From: Albimonas sp963816545
GTDB taxonomy: Bacteria > Pseudomonadota > Alphaproteobacteria > Rhodobacterales > Rhodobacteraceae
Reading direction: 5' to 3'
NCBI GenBank assembly: GCA_963816545.1
Contig: CAWFLE010000005.1
Coordinates: 62,001-126,000, forward strand
DNA length: 64,000 nucleotides
Below, in pieces: positions 18,122 through 26,929 of the stretch. The translations under genes were made by a program, and so were the position numbers. Position 1 is the first letter of the stretch, and each line of letters opens with the position of its first letter. The notes beneath the pieces were generated by a model, which searched no databases, was not told the origin of the DNA, and saw only the letters and a program-made list of their open reading frames with translations.

Positions 18122-18412
18122 ATGAGCGGAGATCTCAATTCGGCGGCGGAGGTCCTGAAGGCCCGGCTGGGCGACCGGAGCATCGACGGGTCCGTGAAGT
18201 TCGACATCGAGGAGATGGGCGCGCTCAGGATCGAGGGCAACGAGGTGACGGTGGACAACTCGGAGGCCGATTGCACGATCTCGGCCGACAAGGAGACCTT
18301 CCGCGGCATGATGGACGGAGAGGTCAACCCGACCTCCGCCTTCATGTCCGGCCGTCTGAAGGTGGACGGGGACATGTCCAGGGCGATGGCGCTGAGCTCG
18401 ATCCTCGCATGA
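18122..18412 (+). CDS. SCP2 sterol-binding-domain protein
   Basis: A 96-residue protein consisting of a single SCP2-like domain (GSVKFDIEEMGALRIEGNEV, then ADCTISADKETFRGMMDGEV and PTSAFMSGRLKVDGDM). Such domains bind lipids or fatty acyl groups. Its stop overlaps the start of the downstream alpha/beta hydrolase by 4 bp (ATGA), so the two are translationally coupled and probably act on the same lipid substrate. Confidence 0.9.
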   Translation: MSGDLNSAAEVLKARLGDRSIDGSVKFDIEEMGALRIEGNEVTVDNSEADCTISADKETFRGMMDGEVNPTSAFMSGRLKVDGDMSRAMALSSILA

Positions 18413-19386
18413 ATGCGGCGGCCCCCTGGATCGCGGACGCGGCTCGGGGGCCTGCGCCCGACGCCTGCGGATGGCTCGACGCGGGCGGCGTCAGGCTGCG
18501 CGCCGCCGTCTGGCGTGGGGGCGAGGCGGGGCATGTCCTGCTGTTTCCCGGCCGGACGGAGTACCTGGAGAAGTACGCGCCCCTGATCGGGCGCCTGCGC
18601 GCCCGCGGCTTCGGGGTCGCGGCGCTGGACTGGCGGGGGCAGGGGCTTTCGGCGCGGGAGGTGGACAATCTCGGTCACGTCGGGGACTTCGCCGAGTTCC
18701 AGGAGGACGCGCTGGCGCTGCTGCGGTGGGGGGAGGTCGAGGCGCTGCCGGGGCCGCGGCTGCTGCTGTGCCACTCCATGGGCGGGTGCATCGGACTTCG
18801 GGCGCTGACGGACGGGGCGCTGTCGGGCGCACGGGACCGGCCGGTGGCGGCGGTGTTCTCCGCGCCCATGTGGGGGCTTTCGATCCACGGCTGGACGGCG
18901 ACGGTGGCGCGGATCGCCGCCTTCTTCGCCGCGAAGACCGGCAACGGGACGCTGGCGGCCCGCCGCGCGCGCAAGACCTACGTGCTGGACGAAAGCTTCG
19001 ACGGCAACTTTCTGACGTTCGACCGCGAGGCGTGGGACCGCTTCGTGGCCGAGGCCGACGCGCATCCCGAGCTGACGCTGGCCGCGCCGACCTTTTCCTG
19101 GCTCAACGCCGCTTTCGCGGAGATGTCGGCGCTGAAGCGGGCCGCGCCGCCCGCGACGCCGCGGCTGATCCTGCTGGGAGAGGACGAGCGGGTGGTCTCG
19201 GCGCACGCGATCCGCGCCCACGCAGCGAAGGGACGAGGCGCCGAACTCGTTGAAATTCCCCGCGCGCGGCATGAACCTCTGATGGAGGGGCCGGACACCG
19301 CGGCCGGCCGGGCGGTGGACGCGGCGCTGGACGGCTTTCTCGCCCGCATGAAGATGGCGCACGGCGCGGCGCCGCAGGGGCTTTGA
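18409..19386 (+). CDS. Alpha/beta hydrolase, lysophospholipase (PldB-like)
   Basis: A 325-residue alpha/beta hydrolase. The nucleophile elbow is CHSMGG; the preceding HVLLFPGRTEYLEKYAPLIG and GFGVAALDWRGQGLS fit the lysophospholipase/monoglyceride lipase group. The late acid/base region includes LLGEDERVVS and the catalytic-type His in ARHEPLMEG. It overlaps the SCP2 gene by 4 bp, an arrangement that implies joint handling of a lipid. No signal peptide is present, so it is cytoplasmic or membrane-peripheral. The substrate is inferred from the family only. Confidence 0.87.
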   Translation: MNAAAPWIADAARGPAPDACGWLDAGGVRLRAAVWRGGEAGHVLLFPGRTEYLEKYAPLIGRLRARGFGVAALDWRGQGLSAREVDNLGHVGDFAEFQEDALALLRWGEVEALPGPRLLLCHSMGGCIGLRALTDGALSGARDRPVAAVFSAPMWGLSIHGWTATVARIAAFFAAKTGNGTLAARRARKTYVLDESFDGNFLTFDREAWDRFVAEADAHPELTLAAPTFSWLNAAFAEMSALKRAAPPATPRLILLGEDERVVSAHAIRAHAAKGRGAELVEIPRARHEPLMEGPDTAAGRAVDAALDGFLARMKMAHGAAPQGL

Positions 19387-19410
19387 CCCGGACGCGGGTT
19401 ACGATCTAAA
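19383..19410 (+). promoter_or_regulatory. Candidate promoter for bamA
   Basis: TTGACC and TCTAAA are separated by 16 bp, about 80 bp upstream of the bamA ATG and overlapping the hydrolase stop. It is a sigma-70-like match by eye only. Confidence 0.45.
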
Positions 19411-19488
19411 GAAAGAGCATCCAAGGCGAACGGCCGAGCCCTGCGGCGAACGGGGCCGGCGGCGACGGACAGGCGGAGAACATCCACT

Positions 19489-21891
19489 ATGGCGGCTTCC
19501 CACAAGGACGAGGCGCGGCGGTCGGCTGCGAAGGCGGCGCGGCGGAGCCTCTGGGGCCTGCTGATGGCGGGCGTGGCGGCAGGCGCGCTGGGCGCGGCCT
19601 GGCCCGCGGGACCTGCGACCGCGCAGGACCAGCCGGTGGTTGGCCGGGTCGACCGCATTCTGGTGGAAGGCGCCCGCCGCGTCGATGACGCCACCATCAA
19701 GGCCTACATGACCGTGCAGGAGGGCGAGCCCGCCTCCGCGGCGGAGATCAACGCCTCGCTGCGCCGGCTGCTGGACACGGGCCTCTTCGAGAACGTGGTG
19801 ATCTCGCCCATGGCCGACGGGCTGCTGGTGCGGGTCGAGGAGGCGCCGTTCATCAACATCGTGGAGTTCGAGGGCAACGACGCGCTGGCGGACGACACGC
19901 TGCGCGCGGCGGTGGGCGCAACCTCGCGCTCGGCCTTTTCGCGCGCGCAGGCGGACCGGGACGCGCAGGTGATCCTGGACCTCTACCGCCGCGCCGGCCG
20001 CTTCGGCGCGACGGTCGACCCCGTCATCATCGAGCGCGAGAACAATCGCGTGGACCTGGTGTTCGAGATCGACGAGGGCCAGCCCACGGGCATCCGGGCC
20101 ATCGACTTCGTGGGCAATGAGGCGTTCTCGGACCGCCGGCTGCGCGGCGCGGTCGAAACGCGCGAGAGCGGGATACTGTCCTTCCTGTTCGGCACCGGCA
20201 CCTACGATCCCGACCGGCTGGAATACGACAAGGAGCAGCTGCGGCGGTACTATCTGGACCGCGGCTACGCCGATTTCCGCGTGCTCTCGGCCACCGCCGA
20301 ACTGACGGCGGACCGGGAGGACTTCCTCATCACCTTCACGGTGGAGGAGGGGGAGACCTACACGTTCGGGGAGCTCGGGCTCGACCTCAACCTGCCGGGC
20401 ATCGCGGCGGAGGATCTCCAGGACGTGTTCGTCATGGAGCCGGGGCAGACCTACTCGATCTCCGACGTGGACGAGTCGATCGAGAACCTGATCTTCCAGC
20501 TCGGACAGGCGGGCTACGCCTTCATCGACGTGCGCCCGCGCGCGGACAAGAACCCCGAGACCGGCGTGATCGACGTGACGCTGGAAGTGGGCGAGGGTCC
20601 CCGCGTCTATGTCGAGCGGCTGGACATCCAGGGCAACACCCGCACCGTGGACCGCGTGCTTCGCCGCGAATTCCGCATCGCGGAGGGCGACGCCTACAAC
20701 GCGCGCGAGGTCGAGGCGGCCCGCTCGCGCCTGCGCGCGCTCGGCTTCTTCGACCGGGTGGACGTGCGCACCGAGCGCGGCAGCGCCGACGACCGCGCCG
20801 TGGTGGTGGTGGACGTGGACGAGCGGCTGACCGGGTCGCTCTCGCTCGGCTTGGGCTACTCGTCCGCCGACGGGCCGGGGGGCGACATCTCGATCACCGA
20901 GCGCAATTTCCTCGGACGCGGTCAGTTCGTGCAGCTCCGCTTCAACGTGACGGGCGATCAGAAGGCGGTTCAGTTCAGCTTCGCCGAGCCTCACCTGCTC
21001 GACCGCGACCTGGAGGTCGGCTTCGGCCTGGGCTACGTCGCGCTGGACCGCTCCGACGAGTCCTCGTTCGAGCAGACCAACATCTCGTTCCGCCCCTACA
21101 CCGAGTTTCCCATCGCGGAGCAGCAGCGCCTGCGGCTTCGGGCCCGTTTCTCGGACGACGAGATCCGGGACGTGTCGCCCATCGCCTCGCCCGCCATCCT
21201 CGAGGACGAGGGGAGCAAGTTCACCACCTCGGTCGGCGCCGTATGGTCGCTGGACGAGCGCAACGACGTCTATGAGCCGACGCAGGGCTATCTGCTGGAG
21301 TTCGAGCAGGACCTCGCCCTCAGCGGGGGCGACACCGCCTACACCCAATCCGTCGCGCGCGCGCATACCTGGCGCGGCTTCTTCGACGACGAGGTGGTCG
21401 CCTCCATCGAGGCGGAGGCGGGCGCCATATTCGCCTTCGGCGACAACCTCCGCGTGATCGACCGCTTCTTCCTGGGCGGCAACAGCTTCCGCGGCTTCGC
21501 CTCGGGCGGCATCGGACCGCGGGACAGGCGGGACTTCACCTATAACGGCGACCCCGTCCGCCGGGACGACGCGCTGGGAGGCACCTACTACGGTGTGGTG
21601 CGCAGCGAGGTGTCCTTCCCGCTGGGCCTGCCGGAGGAGTTCGGCATCTACGGCGGTCTCTTCGCCGACGTGGGCACGCTATGGGGCCTGAAGAAGACGA
21701 GCTACTCCGACCCCGTGGCGGGCGGGACCACGACCATCGACGACCAGGCGCAGCTGCGCGCGTCCATCGGCGCCTCGCTGTTCATCGACAGCCCGTTCGG
21801 GCCCCTGCGCTTCAACCTCGCCATGCCGCTGGCTTTCGAGGAGGGCGACGAGAAGGAGTACTTCCGCTTCACGGTCGGGACGCGGTTCTGA
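19489..21891 (+). CDS. bamA: Outer-membrane assembly factor BamA
   Basis: An 800-residue Omp85 protein, the core of the BAM complex that inserts beta-barrel proteins. An N-terminal signal peptide (RSLWGLLMAGVAAGALGAAW, ending near ATAQ) is followed by POTRA domains starting VGRVDRILVEGARRVDDATI and including RAIDFVGNEAFSDRRLRGAV and VERLDIQGNTRTVDRVLRRE. The C-terminal barrel has the conserved FLGGNSFRGF segment, close to the family VRGF/Y motif, and ends in the phenylalanine typical of outer-membrane proteins (TVGTRF). It heads the skp-fabZ-lpxA-lpxI-lpxB block. Confidence 0.96.
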   Translation: MAASHKDEARRSAAKAARRSLWGLLMAGVAAGALGAAWPAGPATAQDQPVVGRVDRILVEGARRVDDATIKAYMTVQEGEPASAAEINASLRRLLDTGLFENVVISPMADGLLVRVEEAPFINIVEFEGNDALADDTLRAAVGATSRSAFSRAQADRDAQVILDLYRRAGRFGATVDPVIIERENNRVDLVFEIDEGQPTGIRAIDFVGNEAFSDRRLRGAVETRESGILSFLFGTGTYDPDRLEYDKEQLRRYYLDRGYADFRVLSATAELTADREDFLITFTVEEGETYTFGELGLDLNLPGIAAEDLQDVFVMEPGQTYSISDVDESIENLIFQLGQAGYAFIDVRPRADKNPETGVIDVTLEVGEGPRVYVERLDIQGNTRTVDRVLRREFRIAEGDAYNAREVEAARSRLRALGFFDRVDVRTERGSADDRAVVVVDVDERLTGSLSLGLGYSSADGPGGDISITERNFLGRGQFVQLRFNVTGDQKAVQFSFAEPHLLDRDLEVGFGLGYVALDRSDESSFEQTNISFRPYTEFPIAEQQRLRLRARFSDDEIRDVSPIASPAILEDEGSKFTTSVGAVWSLDERNDVYEPTQGYLLEFEQDLALSGGDTAYTQSVARAHTWRGFFDDEVVASIEAEAGAIFAFGDNLRVIDRFFLGGNSFRGFASGGIGPRDRRDFTYNGDPVRRDDALGGTYYGVVRSEVSFPLGLPEEFGIYGGLFADVGTLWGLKKTSYSDPVAGGTTTIDDQAQLRASIGASLFIDSPFGPLRFNLAMPLAFEEGDEKEYFRFTVGTRF

Positions 21892-21902
21892 GCTGCCGGC
21901 GG

Positions 21903-22535
21903 ATGCGCGCCCGTCTCGCTCTCCTGACCTTGGCTCTGGCGCTTCCCGCCCGGGCGCAGGAAACCGTGCCGCCGCCTGCGGAGACACCGGCCCAGGCGCC
22001 TGCGGATACCGTCCCGCGGGCTTCCGAGCCGCGGGACGACGTGCACGTTCCGCGCGTGCCGGTTCTGATCGTCAACCGAAGCGCGGTGCTGGAGAACTCC
22101 GAGGCGGCCCGCGCCCTGCAGCGCACCGAGCGGGAGGTGCTGGAGCGCGTCTCGGCCGAACTCGCGCGCGTGAAGGCGGAGCTTGAGGCCGAGGAGAAGG
22201 AGCTGGCGGAGCTTCGCGGCGCTCTCCCCACGCGGGAGTTCGACGAACGCGCCCGCGCCTTCGACCGGAAAGTCCGCTCCGTGCGCCGCGCGGATCAGGA
22301 GCGGCGGGCGCTCTTTCAGAAATTCGCACAGGACGCGCGATCCGCCCTCGCGTCCGCTTTGCCGCGGGTGCTGGAGCAGGTGCGCGCCGAGACGGGAGCC
22401 CTCGCGCTGCTGGATGCAGCCGCCGTGGCGGCGGCGGATCCGGCGCTCGACGCGACCGCCCTCGCCATCGCCCGCTACGACGAGGAGATGGGGGAGGTCA
22501 GGTTCGACCCGCCCGAGGAGTTGATCCCGGAGTGA
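21903..22535 (+). CDS. skp: Periplasmic chaperone Skp/OmpH
   Basis: A 210-residue protein with a signal peptide (RARLALLTLALALPARAQ), a proline-rich linker, then the Skp fold: VPVLIVNRSAVLENSEAARA, a long coiled coil (SAELARVKAELEAEEKELAE, RAFDRKVRSVRRADQERRAL) and a C-terminal ALLDAAAVAAADPALDATAL segment. Skp carries unfolded outer-membrane proteins to BamA, whose gene ends 11 bp upstream. The start at 21903 places the signal peptide at the N-terminus. Confidence 0.9.
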   Translation: MRARLALLTLALALPARAQETVPPPAETPAQAPADTVPRASEPRDDVHVPRVPVLIVNRSAVLENSEAARALQRTEREVLERVSAELARVKAELEAEEKELAELRGALPTREFDERARAFDRKVRSVRRADQERRALFQKFAQDARSALASALPRVLEQVRAETGALALLDAAAVAAADPALDATALAIARYDEEMGEVRFDPPEELIPE

Positions 22536-22648
22536 AACCGCTGGGCGGGCCGGAGCTTCGGCCTGCGGCGCAAGGCCGCTCCGGCGACTTGACCTGCGGC
22601 GGCGAGACTGCAATTGGAAGCCCGACTTCCACGATACCAAGGCCCGCC

Positions 22649-23170
22649 ATGACAGACACGCCCTCCGCCGACGAGCCCGAGACCTCCGGCGCCGCCGCCG
22701 GAGAGGTCGGCAGCGCCGACATCGCCCGCATCCAGCGCATGATCCCCCACCGCTACCCGTTCCTGCTGGTGGACAAGGTCATCGAGATGCGGAAGGGCGA
22801 GTCCGGCATCGGCGTGAAGAACGTGACCATGAACGAGCCGCACTTCACCGGCCATTTCCCGGTGGAGCCGGTTATGCCCGGCGTGCTGATCGTGGAGGCC
22901 ATGGCCCAGACCGCCGCCGTGCTGGTGGTGGACACGCTGGGGATGGAGGGGCGGGAGCTGCTCGTCTACTTCATGACCCTCGACAAGTGCCGCTTCCGCC
23001 AGAAGGTCGTGCCCGGCGACCGGCTGGAGCTGCATGTGAAGATCCTGCGCGGCCACGGGCGCATCTGGAAGTTCTGGGGCGAGGGCAAGGTGGACGGCAA
23101 GATCGTCGCCGAGGCGGAATTCTCCGCCATGATCGTCATGCCCGGCGACAAAGCCCGCGGAGGCGCCTGA
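22649..23170 (+). CDS. fabZ: 3-hydroxyacyl-[ACP] dehydratase FabZ
   Basis: A 173-residue hot-dog-fold dehydratase of type II fatty acid synthesis. The core has IPHRYPFLLVDKV, the catalytic His motif NEPHFTGHFP and PVMPGVLIVEAMAQTAAVLV with the catalytic Glu. About 20 extra N-terminal residues precede the domain. It supplies acyl chains that are also used for lipid A, consistent with lpxA starting 3 bp downstream. Confidence 0.95.
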   Translation: MTDTPSADEPETSGAAAGEVGSADIARIQRMIPHRYPFLLVDKVIEMRKGESGIGVKNVTMNEPHFTGHFPVEPVMPGVLIVEAMAQTAAVLVVDTLGMEGRELLVYFMTLDKCRFRQKVVPGDRLELHVKILRGHGRIWKFWGEGKVDGKIVAEAEFSAMIVMPGDKARGGA

Positions 23171-23173
23171 CGC

Positions 23174-23968
23174 ATGGCCATCGACCCCAACGCGACGATC
23201 CATCCGGCCGCGATCATCGAGGACGGCGCCGAGATCGGTGCGAATGTCCGCGTCGGCCCCTGGTGCCATGTGGGCCCGGAGGTTCGACTGGCCGGAGGGG
23301 TGGAGCTGATCTCCCACGTCGTCGTCGCGGGACGGACCTCCATCGGGGAGGGCACGCGCGTCTGGCCCTTCGCCTCGCTCGGCACCCAGCCGCAGGATCT
23401 GAAATTCGCCGGCGAGGAGAGCCGGCTGGAGATCGGCGCCCGCAACATGATCCGGGAGCATGTGACCATGAACCCCGGCACCGAGGGCGGCGGCGGGCTG
23501 ACCCGCGTGGGCTCGGGGTGCCTGTTCATGATGTCCTCCCATGTGGGGCATGACTGCCTGGTGGGGGACGGGGTCATCATCGCCAACAACGCGCCGCTGG
23601 GCGGGCATGTGGTGGTGGAGGACCGCGCCATCATCGGCGGCAACGCGGCCGTGCACCAGCATTGCCGGATCGGGCGCAACGCCATGGTCGGCGGACTGAC
23701 GGGGGTGGAGCGGGACGTGATCCCCTTCGGCTCGGTGACCGGGGACAGGGCGCGGCTCGCCGGGCTCAACCTGGTGGGGCTGCGTCGCGCCAAGGCGGAG
23801 CGGGCGCATATCTCCGACCTGCGCGCCGCGGTGGACTTCATCTTCGAGGGCGAGGGCTCGGTCGCCGATCGCGCGCGGACCGCGCAGGCGCGGTGGGAGA
23901 CGCCGCTCGCGCAGGAGGTCTGCCGCTTCATGCTCGCCGACAGCGCCCGGCACTTCGTAGGCCCTTGA
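23174..23968 (+). CDS. lpxA: UDP-N-acetylglucosamine acyltransferase LpxA
   Basis: A 264-residue left-handed beta-helix acyltransferase that starts lipid A synthesis. The hexapeptide repeats begin IHPAAIIEDGAEIGANVRVG. The catalytic-His region is SSHVGHDC and the later GGLTGVERDVIPFGSVTGDR matches LpxA. The helical C-terminal domain is present. The TGA overlaps the lpxI ATG by one base. Confidence 0.96.
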   Translation: MAIDPNATIHPAAIIEDGAEIGANVRVGPWCHVGPEVRLAGGVELISHVVVAGRTSIGEGTRVWPFASLGTQPQDLKFAGEESRLEIGARNMIREHVTMNPGTEGGGGLTRVGSGCLFMMSSHVGHDCLVGDGVIIANNAPLGGHVVVEDRAIIGGNAAVHQHCRIGRNAMVGGLTGVERDVIPFGSVTGDRARLAGLNLVGLRRAKAERAHISDLRAAVDFIFEGEGSVADRARTAQARWETPLAQEVCRFMLADSARHFVGP

Positions 23969-24801
23969 TGGAGGCGCCGCTCGGCCTGATCGCGGGCGAG
24001 GGGGACCTCCCGCGCCTGATCGCCGAGGATCGCGCGCGCCGCGGACTGGGCACGCTGGTGATCCGTTACGAGGGCACGCGCGCCGACTGGGCCGAGACCC
24101 ACGACGTGATCGACCTGCCCTTCGAGAAGCCGGGCCGCCTGTTCCGGGCGCTGGAGCGGAAGGGCTGCCGGCGGGTCTGCTTCGCCGGGGCCATGGTGCG
24201 CCCGCATCTCGACCCGCTGCGCTTCGACCTGAAGGCGCTGAAGATCGCGCCGCGCGTGCTGTCGCTGCTGAAGACGGGCGACGACGCCATGCTCCGCGGC
24301 TTTGCCGGGATCTTCGAGGCGGAGGGATACGAGGTGGTCGCCCCACACGATCAGCTCCGCGGCCTGGTGGCCCCGGAGGGCGCCATGAGCCGCCGCCGCC
24401 CCAACGAGAGCGAGGAGGCCGACGCGACACGCGCCGCCGACATCGCCGCGGCGCTCGGCGCCGTGGACGTGGGGCAGGGCGCAGTGGTGGAGGGAGGCCT
24501 CTGCCTTGGCGTGGAGGCGGTGGCGGGAACGGACGCGCTGCTAACCCAGGTCGCGGAGCTGCCGGAACGCTACCGGGCCGCCGCGCGGGGCGTGCTGTGG
24601 AAGGGCCCCAAGCCGGGCCAGGACTGGCGGCTGGACCTGCCGGCCGTGGGGCCGGAAACCATGCGGCGCGCGGCGGCGGCGCGGCTCGGCGGCGTCTGCC
24701 TCGCCTCGGGCGGCGTGCTGGTGCTGGGGCTGGAGGAGACAATCCGTGCGGCGGACGAGGCGGGGCTCGCGCTTTGGGCCCGTCCCGCGGCGGCCCCGTG
24801 A
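23968..24801 (+). CDS. lpxI: UDP-2,3-diacylglucosamine pyrophosphatase LpxI
   Basis: A 277-residue LpxI (formerly DUF1009) protein, the alphaproteobacterial replacement for LpxH. It starts LGLIAGEGDLPRLIAEDR, has VCFAGAMVRPHLDPLRFDLK, KTGDDAMLRGFAGIFEAEGY, and the C-terminal WKGPKPGQDWRLDLPAVGPE followed by GVCLASGGVLVL. It hydrolyses UDP-diacylglucosamine to lipid X, which LpxB uses. It is tightly coupled to both neighbours by 1- and 4-bp overlaps. Confidence 0.94.
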   Translation: MEAPLGLIAGEGDLPRLIAEDRARRGLGTLVIRYEGTRADWAETHDVIDLPFEKPGRLFRALERKGCRRVCFAGAMVRPHLDPLRFDLKALKIAPRVLSLLKTGDDAMLRGFAGIFEAEGYEVVAPHDQLRGLVAPEGAMSRRRPNESEEADATRAADIAAALGAVDVGQGAVVEGGLCLGVEAVAGTDALLTQVAELPERYRAAARGVLWKGPKPGQDWRLDLPAVGPETMRRAAAARLGGVCLASGGVLVLGLEETIRAADEAGLALWARPAAAP

Positions 24802-25964
24802 AGGTCTATCTGATCGCGGGCGAGGCCTCCGGCGACCGGCTGGGCGCGCCCTTGATCCGCGCCCTGAAGGCGGAGCGCGAGGTGGAACTGCACGGTGTCG
24901 GCGGCGAGCTGATGGAGGCGGAGGGGCTGCGTTCGCTCTTCCCCTCGGACGAGCTGGCGGTGATGGGCCTGATGGAGGTGCTGCCGCGCCTGCCCGCGAT
25001 CCTGCGCCGGATCCGCGAGACTGTCGCCGACATCGCCCGTGTGCGGCCTGACGTGCTGGTGAGCATCGACAGCCCCTCCTTCGGCCTGCGCGTGGCGCGG
25101 AAGGCGAAAGCGGCGAACCCGAAGCTGCGGACGGTTCACTACGTGGCGCCGTCGGTCTGGGCCTGGCGTCCGGGGCGGGCGGCGGAGATGGCCGGCTACG
25201 TCGACCACGTTCTGGCGCTGCTGCCGTTCGAGCCGCCCTACATGCAGGCCGCCGGCATGACTTGCGACTTCGTCGGCCACCCGGCGGCGAAGCTCGCGCG
25301 GCCCTCGGGCGCCGAGATTGCCGCGCTGCGGGCCGAGCTGGGAGCCGGGGGGCGGCCGCTGCTGGCGGTGCTGCCCGGCAGCCGGCGGGGGGAGGTCGCC
25401 CGCCTTGCCGAACCGTTCGGCGAGATTCTCGGTCGGCTGGCCGAGCGCCTCCCGGGGTTGAAGGTTGTCGTTCCGGCAGCCTCGGGCGTTGCAGGAATGG
25501 TCGCTGATGTGGCCGGCCGCTGGCCGGTGGAGGCGACGGTGCTGGACCCGCGGGAACGATCGGCGGCGGAGGCGGAGGTCCGCAAGTTCGCAACATTCGC
25601 GGCCTGCGACGCCGCGCTGGCGGCCTCGGGCACCGTGTCGGTGGAGCTCGCGGCCATGGGGGCGCCGCATGTGATCGCCTACCGGGTCAATGCGCTGACG
25701 GCGGCCGTCGCGAAGCGGCTGCTGCGGGTGGACAGCGCGACGCTGGTGAACCTCCTGCTGCGGGAAAAGGCGGTGCCGGAGTTCATACAGGACGATCTCG
25801 ACCCCGTGCGGGCATCGGACGCCCTGCACCGGCTGCTCGCAGACCCTGAGGCAGCGGCGCGCCAGCGCGCGGCGCACGAGCGGGCTCTGGAAATGCTGGG
25901 ACGGGGCGGCGACGACCCGTCGATCAGGGCCGCGCGGTCCCTTCTGGTCGCCGCGGAGCGGTAG
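24798..25964 (+). CDS. lpxB: Lipid-A-disaccharide synthase LpxB
   Basis: A 388-residue GT19 glycosyltransferase that joins lipid X and UDP-diacylglucosamine. The N-terminus is KVYLIAGEASGDRLGAPLIR; then DSPSFGLRVARKAK, HYVAPSVWAWRPGRA, FVGHPAAK, LLAVLPGSRRGEVAR and the donor-site ASGTVSVELAAMGAPHVIAY. The start is a GTG that overlaps the lpxI stop (GTGA). It is the last gene of the block. Confidence 0.95.
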   Translation: MKVYLIAGEASGDRLGAPLIRALKAEREVELHGVGGELMEAEGLRSLFPSDELAVMGLMEVLPRLPAILRRIRETVADIARVRPDVLVSIDSPSFGLRVARKAKAANPKLRTVHYVAPSVWAWRPGRAAEMAGYVDHVLALLPFEPPYMQAAGMTCDFVGHPAAKLARPSGAEIAALRAELGAGGRPLLAVLPGSRRGEVARLAEPFGEILGRLAERLPGLKVVVPAASGVAGMVADVAGRWPVEATVLDPRERSAAEAEVRKFATFAACDAALAASGTVSVELAAMGAPHVIAYRVNALTAAVAKRLLRVDSATLVNLLLREKAVPEFIQDDLDPVRASDALHRLLADPEAAARQRAAHERALEMLGRGGDDPSIRAARSLLVAAER

Positions 25965-26044
25965 GGGAACATTCCGCCTCGCGGATGCGTTCCTCATCCA
26001 AAGGCGCGGCTATCCTGCCGCGCTTCTTGATGAGGAGGATCGAG

Positions 26045-26281
26045 ATGTCCGACCGCGATCCCAACGCTCATGGGCGCCCCGACCCGGCGCCGGAGCCGAA
26101 CCACCGTTCCGAAGACGCGCCCGAGATGCTCGGCGGCGAGATGAGCGACCGAAACGATCCGGCCGAGCTTGGCGGCCGCGGCGGCGAGGTCACTGGCGGC
26201 TGGCGGATTCTGCGCAACAGCGTCATCCCGCTCGTGATCGCGCTGATCGTGATTTACGTGATCTATCTCGTCGCGATGTGA
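26045..26281 (+). CDS. Small single-pass membrane protein, unknown function
   Basis: A 78-residue protein with a hydrophilic, Asp/Pro-rich N-terminus (SDRDPNAHGRPDPAPEPNHR) and one C-terminal membrane helix (NSVIPLVIALIVIYVIYLVA). GAGGAGGA lies upstream of the chosen ATG. It is the same orientation as lpxB, about 80 bp downstream. No family recognised. Confidence 0.7.
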   Translation: MSDRDPNAHGRPDPAPEPNHRSEDAPEMLGGEMSDRNDPAELGGRGGEVTGGWRILRNSVIPLVIALIVIYVIYLVAM

Positions 26282-26343
26282 TCCGGCCAGACCAGAATGA
26301 AAACGCGCCTCCCCGGCATGGGAGCCAGTCCGAGATGTAGGAC

Positions 26344-26370
26344 ATGGGCGGCGGTCTCACCGCCGCCCAT
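26344..26370 (+). terminator. Hairpin after the lpx block
   Basis: ATGGGCGGCGG-tctca-CCGCCGCCCAT is an 11-bp perfect stem about 65 bp past the stop of the small membrane protein. It is a likely transcript end, although the downstream T tract is short. Confidence 0.6.
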
Positions 26371-26387
26371 TCCCCGCCTCGGGGCCT

Positions 26388-26920
26388 TCAGCGTCCCTGA
26401 AGCTTCGCCCACATCGGCGTTCCGTGGAACAACCACGGCTGGTAAAGAATTCTCGATAGGTCAGGCAGGTTGGGGCGATCGTCTCTCCGCCGATCACGGG
26501 CCCTGGGCTTCGGCCCTCCTTTGTCCTCCGTTTCTCCAAGTTGGTCCTGTCGCTCCGGAACCCGGCCGCGGCGGCTGATGGACGACCCTTCGCATCGCCG
26601 GAGTTGTGCGCACAACACGGTTGGCTCGCCGTTTTTCGGCACAAGGATCGCCGTGGCCGTTCCGGGCACCGGGATGCGCCTCAGCCGCTGCTCGTGGTCC
26701 TCGGTTGGTTTCGCCGATCCCTCTTCGGCTGCCGCCTCTACCCCTTCCGTCTCCTCGTTGAGAGGCAACCTGCAGGGTCGCCAGTCAAAGATGTTGTGAT
26801 GCACGCGCCAGATGTTCATCAGGGCGATCAGGACGCGCGGGTTGTAGGCGGCGCCGTTGATGTAAGCCGAGATGTCGCCCGGTTGGTCTGAACAGCTTCC
26901 GGGCTGCTGACAAGTGGATC
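26388..26920 (-). pseudogene. Degenerate sequence, possible C-terminal piece of a second transposase
   Basis: On the minus strand a stop-free frame encodes VLIALMNIWRVHHNIFDWRP, then PLNEETEGVEAAAEEGSAKP and RRIPVPGTATAILVPKN. The RVHHN-F-RP pattern and the RRIPVPGT stretch look like the C-terminal end of a DDE transposase, but I cannot name the family. No start or clear boundary is seen. The rest of the stretch toward 26388 has no recognisable content. Confidence 0.35.
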
Positions 26921-26929
26921 GCCGCCTGG

